From: Rosa chinensis
Taxonomy: Eukaryota > Streptophyta > Magnoliopsida > Rosales > Rosaceae
Direction of reading: 5' to 3'
Length of the DNA stretch: 64,000 nt
Assembly: GCF_002994745.2 (NCBI RefSeq)
Contig: NC_037089.1
Location: forward strand, 15,022,141-15,086,140
Shown here: positions 9,183-20,440 of the stretch, piece by piece
Numbering within the stretch: the first letter of the stretch is position 1
Layout of the letters: each line of letters begins with the position of its first letter
Position numbers and translations under genes: made by a program
The notes under the pieces: model-generated
Database searches by the model: none
The model's input: only the letters and a program-made list of their open reading frames with translations
Told to the model about the DNA's origin: nothing

Positions 9183-11585
9183 ATGGGGACAATGTCAGAA
9201 TTGTTATTAGAGAAAATAAATTCTCTATTGAAATCTTCTGATGAGAAATATCAGAAGTTGTTACTAGAAATATCTAGATGTCAAACTCATCTAGAAAAAT
9301 TACCTGCTATAATCCACCAATTGGAAAGATTGGAAAACAAACTGGATTATATCAAAGAACTTCCAAAAACGGAAGAAGAAAAGCTGACAGTCGTCAGTAG
9401 AAAAATCAATGAACAGCAAAAAACGCTGGAATCTATGAAAAATATACTGAAGGACAAGAAAGGGCCTACAGTAAAAAAGAAAACTAATGGATTCAAACCA
9501 TTAGAAAAACCAGACACAAATCGTGTTTCAAACATGATTTTTCTGGAACCATCTACTAGTCAGACTAGTATCCGGTATGAAAACCCGGAAAAAAGAGAAA
9601 TGAAAATGTTAAGCATCTTTGGGAAAAAGAAAGGAGTACAGCTCCTTAATGCTGAAGAGTTCGAATTCAATGAAATTGAACAAGAGGTAAAAAACTCCTC
9701 AATCCCAAAATTAGATTTTAAACAAATCTACAAAAGGGGAAAGTTTGATCTAATGGATAGCCATTATTTTAAACTACTGGAAATCACAACCCCCGCTACA
9801 GCAGGTGGAGAGACTGATCTTCTATTAATCACTCCTTCAGAAGTTGCTAGAGCTCAAGCAAAAAAATATCAATTTATGCATATTGGAGCAGTCCAAGTAG
9901 GCATAAATCTGCTTGCACGAGAAGGCATAAACTGTTCGGTCCTATGTGTTCTACAGGACAACAGGTTAACAGACTTCCAAGCTAGTTTGTTGGGAACACT
10001 CGAAGCATCCTTATGTGATCAAGTAGCGTATTTCAACTGCTTCCCCAACTTCACCACCAGCTTGAAAGATGCAGCTCATTGTCTACGACTGAGAGTCAAG
10101 ACAGATGGCATATCTATGAAAGAAGATATGCAAGAACTTGCTATAGTATATAGAATATACTATAAATTGATGAGTACTACAGTAGCCCCTAAGACAAGGA
10201 TAACGAATATCCCAGGTCTTACTACTGGATTCCTCACCAATCAGAAGAACCATTCACAACAGATCCACAAGGTTACTTGGAATGAAGTGACTTTTCCTCT
10301 TGAATGGAAATTATCCGGTCCAAAAAAGCAGCCGGAAAGAGCAAAAGCAAAGATCTACGAGAGTAGAAAGACTGGAGAAATTAGTCTTAATTTTGACAAT
10401 CACAGAAAAAGTGATGTCTGTCCTGAGAACCTCAGGATAAACAAGAATAATTTTCTGAGAAGAAGCTACAGCACTAGGGAAGCTAGTGTCAGTGGTATAA
10501 AACCCACTATTGAAGAACCAATTTCTGAAGAAGAATTGGAGGCTGATCTGAACAGACCAGTCAATATGTTCAGAGCCGAGAGGCTCTATGAACTCTATAA
10601 AGAAGCTGAGAATTGTGAAAATTCTGAACGATTAGAAAAACTAATCGAGGAAATGAAAGAATTCAAAATCAGAAAGACGAGAAAAGTCTTTCCTTATCAG
10701 GATATTGAAATGGAAGAAGGAGAAAGCTCCATAACTTTCATTAGCAGAGAAAAAAGGAAGGTAAAACTCCCATTACAGAAAGCCCCCACGGGTAAAAAAG
10801 GAGAAAGAAATTCACAAAGATTTGTCCCAGAGGACAATCTGCCTAGAGTTCCTATCACGAACTACGGCATCTGGTTAAATCTAGATAAGAGTCTAGATAA
10901 AAGAAAAACCATTGACCAATGGGTAGATAGCCTAATGATGGCTTCTGCACTTACCCTTGGCAAATTTGAAGCACCAGATCTGCAGGTGTACTATGAAACT
11001 ACTCTCACTGGAGTAGCAAAAAAGTATTACCTATCCTTCAAAGAAACTGCCAGAGGAAGAGACTGGCTTGAAGAAATCAAAAATTCAAAATCTCCGTATG
11101 ATTTTACAGTACCACTGTACGATCAGTTCTGTGGAGATCTTTCAAATCTGAGTGAAAAAGCCAAAGAAACGGCAAAATCAAATATCTATGCTCTCAAGAT
11201 CTGTGACATGAGATATTTCGAAGAATACCTGAATGAGTTTCAGGAATATTACTGTACAATTGGTGAACTAGAGAATACTGATCTAGTTAATCTGTTGCAC
11301 AGGAAGCTCCCTGAACCATGGAGAACAGCTGTGAGAGAAAGCATAGCTGAAAAACCAATTGAAAGATTTTCAGTTGGAGGAATTGCCGACAGAATCCGGC
11401 AATTACTGAAGGAGCAATGCAAAGCCAATCTTAGAGCTAAGATGGCCAAGAAACAACTCAAAGGAGTTGAAAATTTCTGTTATGGAATACTGGATATGCC
11501 CACAAACTGGGGATGTCATGAATCCAAATTCCACAGAAAAAAGAAAAAAGAAAAATATTACTCTAAAAAAATTCAAAAAGAGTAA
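9183..11585 (+). CDS. Pararetroviral polyprotein, movement and capsid part
   Basis: 800 codons beginning 32 nt after the primer site. Residues 1-130 are a Lys/Glu-rich coiled coil. Residues about 150-340 match a 30K-type movement protein (hydrophobic strands, an L-L-I-T-P motif, then the conserved G-x-x-x-V-G core). A charged linker follows, and residues about 560-770 form the capsid core. The ORF stops in an A-rich tract; the capsid's basic tail and zinc knuckle continue in the +1 frame from about 11540, so this stop reflects an indel. Described as a defective endogenous copy. Confidence 0.8.
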   Translation: MGTMSELLLEKINSLLKSSDEKYQKLLLEISRCQTHLEKLPAIIHQLERLENKLDYIKELPKTEEEKLTVVSRKINEQQKTLESMKNILKDKKGPTVKKKTNGFKPLEKPDTNRVSNMIFLEPSTSQTSIRYENPEKREMKMLSIFGKKKGVQLLNAEEFEFNEIEQEVKNSSIPKLDFKQIYKRGKFDLMDSHYFKLLEITTPATAGGETDLLLITPSEVARAQAKKYQFMHIGAVQVGINLLAREGINCSVLCVLQDNRLTDFQASLLGTLEASLCDQVAYFNCFPNFTTSLKDAAHCLRLRVKTDGISMKEDMQELAIVYRIYYKLMSTTVAPKTRITNIPGLTTGFLTNQKNHSQQIHKVTWNEVTFPLEWKLSGPKKQPERAKAKIYESRKTGEISLNFDNHRKSDVCPENLRINKNNFLRRSYSTREASVSGIKPTIEEPISEEELEADLNRPVNMFRAERLYELYKEAENCENSERLEKLIEEMKEFKIRKTRKVFPYQDIEMEEGESSITFISREKRKVKLPLQKAPTGKKGERNSQRFVPEDNLPRVPITNYGIWLNLDKSLDKRKTIDQWVDSLMMASALTLGKFEAPDLQVYYETTLTGVAKKYYLSFKETARGRDWLEEIKNSKSPYDFTVPLYDQFCGDLSNLSEKAKETAKSNIYALKICDMRYFEEYLNEFQEYYCTIGELENTDLVNLLHRKLPEPWRTAVRESIAEKPIERFSVGGIADRIRQLLKEQCKANLRAKMAKKQLKGVENFCYGILDMPTNWGCHESKFHRKKKKEKYYSKKIQKE

Positions 11586-12525
11586 TCAGAAAAGAGATTG
11601 GAAATTCAATAAGAGTTCCAATTACAAGAAACAAAAGGATGAAGATCCTAAAAAGAAATTCTTCAAGAAAAAGAAGAATACTCATCAGCATAAACAACCA
11701 AGCAAGAAAGCTTGCAGATGTTGGTTATGTAAAGCTGAAGGGCACTATGCCAATGAATGCCCTGAAAAGGGTAAAAAATCTATTAAAGCTCTCTTCGAAG
11801 AATATGAGCAAATAGTAGAGGTAGCAAACATGAAAGGCTACGAAATAGCCTATTCTGATGATGAAGATGATGACAGGTCAGTCTACTCTGCCTGGTCTGA
11901 AGAAGAAATTTCATCAGATGAGTCTGAGATCGATTCTGAAGTAGAGTACTTCGAATCCAGACAAATGAATGTTTTGAGAATCAAAAATTGGGAAGAAAGC
12001 AAGACAGAATCCTTCATGTCTTCTTATCAGGTGAACCCTGGTACATTCGTTTGTGACTACTGCTTATGTCATGAAAAGAATGGTCTCCCTATGTTTTGTA
12101 AAGAGTCCAAGAAGACTTATCATAAAGAATGCTTCATAGCTGAAGCAAGAAGAAAAACCAAAAATGGTCCTGTCAGCCAGTTGGTTGAGCAAGAATATGA
12201 AGAATATTTCGCTGAACAAAAGGCGAAAGAAGTGGAAACTCTATTCCAGGAAACCATGGAACCATCTTCCTCGAAAAAGGAAGAAATCATCGATGAAGAA
12301 AAAATCGATGAAGATATTGAACTGGTTGAAATACCAGAAAATATAGAACTGGTGAAACCACCAGAAACTGTTCATCAAACTGTTCATCTCTTAGAACGAC
12401 AAGAGGCTACTGAAACATGGGATCTACTTGGCCAACCATCAGGCAAGTTTGATTATAAAGTCAGATATGACCCTCCGTCATGGTTCAGTGACCCAGACAT
12501 CAAAGAGATAATTCCTACAAACTGA
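11540..12525 (+). pseudogene. Pararetroviral capsid C-terminal region with zinc knuckle
   Basis: This continues the capsid in frame 1: a very Lys-rich stretch, then a CX2CX4HX4C knuckle (CWLCKAEGHYANEC, about 11719-11760), then acidic segments and a second Cys/His cluster (CDYCLC ... FCKES ... HKECF) near 12055-12135. It ends at a TGA at 12523-12525, after which the same frame runs on into the protease. That TGA is one of only two disabling lesions I see. Confidence 0.75.
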
Positions 12526-15500
12526 GATGATACAAATAAAGAAGAATGCAAACCACTCATTCCAAAGGAACAAGCTCAGGAAAATGAGCTTCATCAATCG
12601 AAAGTCGTCTCTACAAGTAGATACAGCAACTACATAGAGATTGGACTCAAATTCCCTGATTACAGAAAATATCATCTACATGCCTTTGTAGATAATGGAT
12701 CAGGTTTTACAGTTGCAAAAAGATTTGCAATTCCAGATGAACTCTGGAGAGAAGATAAGAAAAAGTCTGCTACTGGTGTTACATTTGATGGAAGCCATCT
12801 CACCATGAAAAAAGTAGCAAAAAATGTTCATATCACCATTGGTGGAGGAACATTTATCATCCAGAATGTTTGGCAATCTGAAGGCCAAGGATCTGATTTC
12901 TTGTTGGGAAATGATTTTATTCTCCAACAACGATTCATTCAGGATGAAGAAGCGATAGGCTTCAGGAAAGGAGAACGGGTGTTCTGGGCAGACCGCCTCA
13001 CACAAGCCAGAACTGTGGTCGGTCCCGGTTTTACTACTCAGTATCAGAGGTCGCAACAGAATAGTGGTGATCTTACCCCCTACAAACCAAAATTCGAACC
13101 CATACTCCAAATCAAGCAACAAGAAGAATTACTTGTTGAAGAATCTTCTGAAGAAGAAGAAGAAGAAGAAAATAGTGAAGATGAAGAAGCTAGTTTCATC
13201 CATGAGCATAACCTCAAGCACTTTCAGAACAAGCTCGAGTCCCAGCAAATTCCCACTCTTGAAAAAATCAAGAAAACACTAGAGCAAAATGTGGATACAA
13301 ATCCTCAGAAGTTTTGGGAAAAAGACCCAGTGGTCTGTGAATTGAAATTGCATGACATGAATGCTATCTGCCATGTCAAAGCCATTCCTCATTACAAAGA
13401 GGAAGATCAAAAAGAATTCAGAAAAGATATTGAAGATCTTCTGAACAAGAGATTAATTCAACCTTCCACTAGCCCTCATCATGCTCCAGCATTCTACGTG
13501 AGAAATCATGCAGAAAACCTACGAGGAAAAGCTAGAATGGTTATTGACTACAGAGATGTCAATAAAAAGACTGTCAAAGACGGTTATCAAATTGCTCAAG
13601 TAAGAGTATTGATTAACCAGCTCAGAGGAGCCAAAGTCTTTTCAAAGTTCGATGCAAAGTCGGGTTTCTGGCAAGTCAAGATGCATCCTGAGAGCATACC
13701 TCTCACTGCATTTGGAACACCACAAGGCCATTACGAATGGTTAGTAATGCCTTTTGGTCTAAAGCAAGCTCCCTCAATCTTCCAAAGAAAGATGGACAAC
13801 ATCTTCAAGCATGTGGCAGAGTTTTGCGTCGTCTACATAGATGACATCCTAGTCTTCTCCAAAAACAAAGAAGAACACATGAAACACCTCCATGAGGTAG
13901 TAAAGCTGATAGTTCAGCATGGAATCATCCTAGGTGAAAAGAAAATCTTCTTTATCCTTGATGAAGTTGATTTCCTAGGAATAAACATCAAAAATGGAGT
14001 AATAAAACTCCAACCTCATATTCTTGAAAAGATCTGGAAGTTCCCAGACAAAATTCCTGATGCTAAGAGTCTAGAGAGATTCCTTGGTGTCATAAATTAT
14101 GGGAGAGATTTCATCCCTAAAATCTCAGGGTTAACAGCGATGTTATCTCCTAAGACAAGTTCCAAAAGAAAATGGAACTTCACAGAAGATGATGAAAAAA
14201 TCGTGAAGCAGATAAAAAATCTCTGCAAAAACCTCCCTCCTCTGCAACAACCAGAAGAGAATGATGAAATTATCCTCCAGACAGATGCGAGCGATAATTA
14301 TTGGTCCGGTGTGGTTCTGGCAAAGGCGCCTGGAACTAACATTGAAAAGATCTGTAAATTTTGTAGTGGCAAGTTCAGCCCTGCAGAACTAAATTATCCC
14401 ACAGGGGAAAAAGAAATTTTGGCTGTCAAGAAAACGATTTTAAATTCTCCAGCTTTTCTTGGAAAACCCTTTACTGTCCGCACCGATTGTGCCAGAGTAA
14501 AGAATTTCAAAAATTTCAAACTTGATAAAGCTGCTGATAGAGGAAGATTAGCAAACTGGCAATTATTTCTTAACCAATATGATTATAATGTTGAATTAAT
14601 TGCAGGAAACAAGAATTATCTTCCAGACGCATTGACCAGGGAAATGGCAATATTCAGCCAGAGAGAAGATGACGAAGGTCGTAATCCCAGAAGCAGAAGG
14701 ACTGGGAAAGAACATGAGCTTCAAGGAGATCCTATGGAAACCAAAGAAAAGGTTCTTAAAAGGTTTCTGCTAAGTCCTAAAGGACTAGCCTCAACTGATC
14801 AATCCCAGGCTAAAGGATTGGCTAGCCCGTCTCAAACGGCAGACGGTAAAGGCTCATCAAGACCGTTGACGGCTGCTGCTTTGCCAAAAAGCAGACCAAC
14901 TCCAACTGGAGTCATAAATGTTTTTAATTATGAATTAAGAACTTTTGACACTCCTGTGTTCAGAACTGGCAGGAGACTAGCTTATCACCAGAAGGCAATC
15001 CTGGATAATCTCTTATTTGCTTTTCAAGAAAGAAGCAGTGGTCTAATGTTCCCAGCACTCTTTGCATTAGCTGAAGAACTATATGAGAACGCCAGACCAC
15101 AATTTGAAGAAAGTCATATACAGCAGAGTGCTGTAAGAAAAGAAAAAATTCTCTTCCTTGAAAGTCCAGAAAGTGCTAGAGTTCCTGTCATGGCACTTAA
15201 TGAATCAGACTGGCATGAATTCCATAGTCTGATAGGTAGACATAATCCAGAAGACCTAGTTCCTCCAACTCTCTTTATCGTTTCAGGTCCTTATGTTGGA
15301 AGATACCTGGTTAATGTTCAGAGTGAACATCCTCAAGAACATAAGCTCTGGCTTGTTGAAAATGGTTTTGTCCATAATCTGTGGACTAAAACAAATGATG
15401 ATCTAAAAGGTTTGCCGCCTATCATTGTCAATACAGTCAAAAATGTAAGAAAAAATGGCTGTATGCTTCGACTGAAGTTCAGATCCACTCCTCCAGAATG

Positions 15501-15954
15501 GATCCAGAAGGCAAACGGTGAAGTTGAATATATTCCTCCTTATCATTATGTAAGAATTATTCAAAGGAAATATCTTCAACCAGCCTGTGTAGGGTACAAT
15601 GGCCAACCAAACTCAAGCATCCCGTGGATGAAGGCCATGACTCTAGAATATATCAAAAAGATCATCTCTGAGGATACCTACAATACCTTCCTGGCAGCAG
15701 GAGAAAAAATTATCATCACTGCTTACGATCATCCTGACGTAGTCAGCAGTGACTTATTCCTATCTCTTACCAGAAAAGAGATAGATTCGACACTGGCATG
15801 CTTACGATGGGTGGAAAAACTTGAAACTGACAACCACTACAAGATGTATGTTGATACAGATGTCGAAGACAATGCAACAACAGTAAGGATGGCCCAGGCA
15901 GATAACGACTCGTTTGTCCTTGGTCACAATTCAGAAACCGATGAGAACATGTGA
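12526..15954 (+). CDS. Pararetroviral protease, reverse transcriptase and RNase H with C-terminal extension
   Basis: An open frame continuous with the capsid frame after the TGA at 12523. A protease-like segment (VDNGSG, 12690s) replaces the usual DTG with DNG. Reverse transcriptase spans about 13420-14000 with MVIDYRDVN, the FDAKSGFWQ motif and the catalytic YIDDILVFS. RNase H spans about 14270-14650, beginning TDASDNYWSG. Instead of stopping there the frame continues about 430 codons through a region of unknown function containing ESDWHEFHSLIGR. No integrase is present, as expected for the family. The first in-frame ATG is at 12805, inside the protease region. Confidence 0.8.
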   Translation, partial: DDTNKEECKPLIPKEQAQENELHQSKVVSTSRYSNYIEIGLKFPDYRKYHLHAFVDNGSGFTVAKRFAIPDELWREDKKKSATGVTFDGSHLTMKKVAKNVHITIGGGTFIIQNVWQSEGQGSDFLLGNDFILQQRFIQDEEAIGFRKGERVFWADRLTQARTVVGPGFTTQYQRSQQNSGDLTPYKPKFEPILQIKQQEELLVEESSEEEEEEENSEDEEASFIHEHNLKHFQNKLESQQIPTLEKIKKTLEQNVDTNPQKFWEKDPVVCELKLHDMNAICHVKAIPHYKEEDQKEFRKDIEDLLNKRLIQPSTSPHHAPAFYVRNHAENLRGKARMVIDYRDVNKKTVKDGYQIAQVRVLINQLRGAKVFSKFDAKSGFWQVKMHPESIPLTAFGTPQGHYEWLVMPFGLKQAPSIFQRKMDNIFKHVAEFCVVYIDDILVFSKNKEEHMKHLHEVVKLIVQHGIILGEKKIFFILDEVDFLGINIKNGVIKLQPHILEKIWKFPDKIPDAKSLERFLGVINYGRDFIPKISGLTAMLSPKTSSKRKWNFTEDDEKIVKQIKNLCKNLPPLQQPEENDEIILQTDASDNYWSGVVLAKAPGTNIEKICKFCSGKFSPAELNYPTGEKEILAVKKTILNSPAFLGKPFTVRTDCARVKNFKNFKLDKAADRGRLANWQLFLNQYDYNVELIAGNKNYLPDALTREMAIFSQREDDEGRNPRSRRTGKEHELQGDPMETKEKVLKRFLLSPKGLASTDQSQAKGLASPSQTADGKGSSRPLTAAALPKSRPTPTGVINVFNYELRTFDTPVFRTGRRLAYHQKAILDNLLFAFQERSSGLMFPALFALAEELYENARPQFEESHIQQSAVRKEKILFLESPESARVPVMALNESDWHEFHSLIGRHNPEDLVPPTLFIVSGPYVGRYLVNVQSEHPQEHKLWLVENGFVHNLWTKTNDDLKGLPPIIVNTVKNVRKNGCMLRLKFRSTPPEWIQKANGEVEYIPPYHYVRIIQRKYLQPACVGYNGQPNSSIPWMKAMTLEYIKKIISEDTYNTFLAAGEKIIITAYDHPDVVSSDLFLSLTRKEIDSTLACLRWVEKLETDNHYKMYVDTDVEDNATTVRMAQADNDSFVLGHNSETDENM

Positions 15955-16165
15955 AGCAGCAGGTGTAGAAAACACCGAAAGTCCTTTTGGATTTTTCCCA
16001 AAAGTGACTTTTGCTTTTCAAAAAGCAGGTGAAAAACATTTCACCTAAAGGAATCTGCTTTTTCCCCAGCCGACCTCCACCAGCAGGAGCACTAAGGAAA
16101 GCAGGAAATCACGGAGTCGTTCTGTACATTTTGTTGTTTTGAATTGTAATTTGAGTTCCGCTCCC

Positions 16166-16172
16166 TATATAA
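16166..16172 (+). promoter_or_regulatory. Pararetroviral TATA box
   Basis: TATATAA lies about 210 nt after the last viral ORF and about 260 nt before the AATAAATAAA signal. This spacing fits a pregenomic RNA promoter with terminal redundancy. Confidence 0.6.
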
Positions 16173-17615
16173 GGAGCTTTAGCTTCCCTTAGAAGGCATT
16201 CGAAGTAGAAAACATCAGTCTAATATTCGAAAATTGAGCAGAATCAGATTCTCTCATAAATAAGGAAGCCATAGTAGCAGCAGTAGCAGGTTTTATATAA
16301 ATCTCTTTATGCAAGTGTGCCTCTGATTCCAAGTAAGTATTTGTAATCAAGTTATGAGTAGCTAAGCAGCTTCTAGCTGTTTGCCCAAGAGTGAGGCTCT
16401 GGGTTCTGTATCTATATTTATGTTTGAATAAATAAATTCAGTTTGTGCTCAGTACCCCGTCACAAAAATATTTTGCTGTTTCTGCATTTATGTTTTGGTA
16501 ACAGTAGCAGTTAGTAAGCAGTAGCAAGCTTTCTATTTTATTTTAAAAGCTGACTCTTATCATACTAAGGCAGCAGTGATTCCGCCCTGATAGTAGCCGC
16601 TTAGACAGGAAGTCGTTAGGCGAAGTTGTGGCATGTTGAAGGCTAGTCCTTAGGCTGATACTGTGTTTAGTCTGGAAAAGTAAAATATAAGCTGATACTG
16701 TGTAAAGAACAAAAAGAGGTAAAAGGAGAATAGTGTGTGTCCTTAATTGTATAAGGGAAAATGTTGTGGACTTTGTTGTCAAAAAATCTATTGTCTGGTA
16801 GTGCTTTGTAGTTAACTCATCATTAAAAGCTTACCAAAGTATTATAATGGAGATATGACGGGTGAATGGTGACTACTGAAAAAGGTTTTTCGGATTTGAA
16901 ACCATTGCTCTTTCAAGAGCTATAGTTTTTACTTTTTACATTAGCTGTTGACGAATGCATCCTCCCACAAACCTTATGTGTTCCTTTCCGAAAACTTTGA
17001 GTGCTAGACAAGCCTCCACCATATTCTTTTCTGATAATATCATTTTTCCCTGTTCAAGATTATAATACAATAATACAAACAGTTAAGAACAGTAGGAGTG
17101 CATTTGTTTTGGTAGAGAACACAACAATTTGTTTTTGATTAAAACTATATATATTTACACATAAATAAACTATCAAATATGCATTCCATACCTTGAAAAT
17201 TTTCTTTACTATTTGAACTTATTCTTCTTCTCTTGTGAGGCCTAGGAGATGGTAATGGAGATTTCTCCCTTGTTTTTGGGCAGGAATGTGGGAAATCGTC
17301 CGGGACTTCGACAGAGTTGTCATCTTCACAATTAATGTTATCAGATTCTTCTATATGGACGGGATAGGCAATCTCTGTGGCACTAGTATCAAATATACAA
17401 ACCTGGAATTTAGAATTCCCTTCATATCCAAAAAGTAAGAAGGCACCGTAGTCTAGGGAGTAAAATTTAGAGAATGCAGGCCAGCCCTTCTCAAACCAAA
17501 CCTTATTGCCGCTTCGCGTCACTCCCACTTCCCATTCACAACCACTTGGGATCTTAAGACATACTGAATTTGAGAGATGTTCTCCATATCTCTTCACAAA
17601 TTTCTTTGGAATTTT

Positions 17616-18433
17616 CTGCACAACAGAACTTGATAGATTAATTTAGAATGGCATTTACAGTAAACAATTTAGAATGTCATTTATGGTAATGAGTTACCTA
17701 TCATTATTATACTAAAAAAATTAAGTTAATGATTACTAAATTTAATATCTCCACTCCCTAGCCTATGGAGAAGATTAAACATTTAACTTCGTAGTGTGGT
17801 TTCTATATATTGTGTTTGTTCCAATAAACTGTAATGTGGTAGCTCAATCAGTTTGTTGATGAAACCATGATTGTAATTAAAGGGTGAGTGTGGTAGTTCT
17901 TATCCCTTTGTCAGGGATTTGTGCCATTGAGTTTTCATTGGTAAGGTTTTAATGAGTCCACCTTCTGATCCCTCAAGTTTCTAATTAATCGCAACTTCGA
18001 AATCTATCTCCTCTTCAGTTGATGAAATTCCTCAATATCTATCAAAAGAAATTTAAGCTATAAGCTAAGACATGAGTGCATGACTTGACCAAAAATCTTG
18101 AAACGAAATCACATTAGCTATACCTTTTGCACCCTTGTAATGATCCAAGTTTCTATTTTAGCCAAACAAAGTTATTAAAGCAAACTCTATATAGCTAGCA
18201 ACAACATACACCACACACGAATATGTGGAGTAAAAGTATCTATAGAAATTCAACTCCATTTTAATTGGAAATACCCAAAATTTGCAATGCTTAGATTTCT
18301 GGTTTGGGATTGTATTCTCCAACACATCCAAACCTCCTACAGCTATCATATTATTCCATTTAATACAACACATACAATGCTTTCTTTTTGCAGCAAACAT
18401 TCTTCACCATCAAATATTCATACAATTCCATGA
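17616..18433. other. Intron 1 of the REM pseudogene, distal part
   Basis: AT-rich intronic sequence between exon 2 and the Mutator-like insertion. No internal structure recognised. Confidence 0.5.
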
Positions 18434-18442
18434 AAAAATTTA

Positions 18443-20440
18443 GGGAAAAATTCACCAACGGTGTCTGGACACTTAAGGGACTTTCAGAATGATACCTGAA
18501 CTTACAAAGTTATCAATGTGATACCTGGACTCATTTTTTCGTATCAACATCGTACCTATGACCAATTTCCGTAACGGCTCCGTGACGGAAATTGGTCGTA
18601 GGTATCACATTGATACGAAAAAATGAGTCCAGGTATCACATTGATAACTTTGTAAGTTCAGGTATCATTCTGAAAGTCCCTAAGTGTCCAGACACCGTTG
18701 GTGAATTTTTCCCAATTTTGCACGTGCGATGCACGTGAGTTACTTAATGAAGACAAAATGACCGATTTACCCTCAAATTCTTTCTTCCTTTTCTTTTCTT
18801 TTCTTTTTTTTCCTTATTCTTCTCTCTCTCTTTCTTTCTTTTCTTGATTCAAATCATCTTGCTAGTCCGATTCCCACCGCCGATCGCCGATCAAACACCG
18901 CCGCTGCGTCTCAATCCACCTTCATGTACCACATATGTTTCTGGTTCCCCCAACTTCAAATCCTATAGCAAATTGAAATTGTGCATTGAGACTTCACAGC
19001 TCACTCCGAGTTCATCCCCGCCGCCGTCGCCAATGACTTGACCACAACAACCTCCACCACCGCACAACAACGTCATCCTCCGCTGCTTCTCGATTGGGTT
19101 TGGGGATAAGGACTGCTTCTTCCTCCACCGCTAGCGAAATCGTGGAGGCTCAAGGCCACATTCTAAGGGCCACCGGCCGGAAGGACAGCCATAGCAAGGT
19201 TTGCACCACCAAAGGCCCCAGGGATGGCAGCATCAGGCTCGTCGCCCACACCGCCATTCAATTCTACGACATGCAGGACCGGCTTGGATACGACCAACCT
19301 AGCAAGGTCGTCGATTGGCTAATCAAGAAAGCCAAGGCCGCAATCAACGAGCTCGACTAGCTGCCACCGTGGAACCCAAACTAAATTTATGTTCACACAA
19401 CATTTTCTCCGACGATGCCGATATCCGCCGCGCAGGACACGCAGAACGTGAGCCTCAATTTCTCGATGGTGGAGGCTCCGAGTCCTTTGTTTACTAATCG
19501 GAGAGGCACAATGGTGGGTAGCAGCGGAGTGGCTAAGCTGGTGAATAAGAACAGCTCGAATTTTCTGCAGGTGAGGATGGTGTGGAGGCCGAAGTTGTTA
19601 ATCTTTGTCTGCCTAAAATTGCCTCTGATCGAAGTTGGGCTAGAGGCCGAAGTTGTCGGCTAAACCGATGAAGTTGCAGGTGAGGATGGTATGGAGGTGG
19701 TGTTGCATGTCGGGAAGAAGGAGAGGATGGAGCGGTGTGATTGGAGCTGTGATTTGAGAGTGGAGGGCTGGCGGGGTCTGAGTTTCTGATCAATGGTGTA
19801 TAAAAGGGGGTCGGAGGAGAGAACGAGAGTAGTGGTGGTCAAGTCATTGGCGGCGGCGGCGGGAATGAACTCGGAGTGAGCGGTGAAGCCTCAATCCACA
19901 ATTTCAATTTGCTATAGGATTTGAAGTTGGGGGAACCAGAAACAACTGACCATCTGTGGTGCATGAAGATGGATTGAGACGCAGCGGCGGTGTTTGATCG
20001 GCGATCGGCGGTGGGAATCGGACGAGCAAGATGATTTGAATCAAGAAAAGAAAGAAAGAAAGAGAGAAGAATAAAGAAAAAAAAGAAAAGAAAAGAAAGA
20101 AAGAATTTGAGGGTAAATCGGTCATTTTGTCTTCATTAAGTGACTCACGTGCATCGCACGTGCAAAATTGGGAAAAATTCACCAACGGTGTCTGGACACT
20201 TAGGGACTTTCAGAATGATACCTGAACTTACAAAGTTATCAATGTGATACCTAGACTCATTTTTTCGTATCAATGTGATACCTACGGCCAATTTCCGTCA
20301 CGGAGCCGTTACGGAAATTGGTCATAGGTACGATGTTGATACGAAAAAATGAGTCCAGGTATCACATTGATAACTTTGTAAGTTCAGGTATCATTCTGAA
20401 AGTCCCCTAAGTGTCCAGACACCGTTGGTGAATTTTTCCC
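18443..20440. mobile_element. Pack-MULE-type element carrying a TCP gene fragment
   Basis: A 1998-bp element flanked by an exact 9-bp duplication, AAAAATTTA (18434-18442 and 20441-20449), the size made by Mutator-like transposases. Terminal inverted repeats are about 600 bp (18443-19046 and 19835-20440) and begin GGGAAAAATTCACC. The outer 271 bp of each arm (18443-18713 and 20170-20440) is itself a palindrome ending GGTGAATTTTTCCC. The unique centre holds a TCP-domain fragment. There is no transposase, so it is non-autonomous. It sits in intron 1 of the REM pseudogene. Confidence 0.9.
19094..19380 (+). pseudogene. Captured CIN-type TCP transcription factor fragment
   Basis: An open frame of 88 codons reads [21 protein letters not shown], then [22 protein letters not shown] and [20 protein letters not shown]. 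This is the basic helix-loop-helix TCP domain with its preceding TCP4-like N-terminus. It ends LD-stop-LPPWNPN where the family has LAELPPWNP, so a substitution made a TAG. Basic-region residues are altered ([10 protein letters not shown] for GRKDRHSKVC; RDGSIRL for RDRRVRL), which would weaken DNA binding. The fragment lies wholly within the Mutator-like element. A 19415-19663 reading frame after it is not recognisable. Confidence 0.85.

Larger units (their letters stand above)
8800..16790 (+). mobile_element. Endogenous pararetrovirus (Caulimoviridae), near-complete single copy
   Basis: The order is: leader with a small ORF, initiator-Met tRNA primer site TGGTATCAGAGC (9139-9150), movement protein, capsid with zinc knuckle, aspartic protease, reverse transcriptase-RNase H, a further C-terminal region, TATA box (TATATAA, 16166-16172) and polyadenylation signals (AATAAATAAA, 16428-16437). 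There is no integrase and no LTR. Breaks are few: one frameshift in an A-rich tract near 11530-11585 and one in-frame TGA at 12523-12525. It lies in reverse orientation in the last intron of the REM pseudogene. Edges are estimated from where intron-like sequence resumes. Architecture is closest to the petuvirus/florendovirus style; genus not determined. Confidence 0.85.

Noticed and set aside
19533..19842. Pro/Ser-rich minus-strand frames in the Pack-MULE centre
   Set aside because: GC-rich non-coding composition; no recognisable domain and no splice context.
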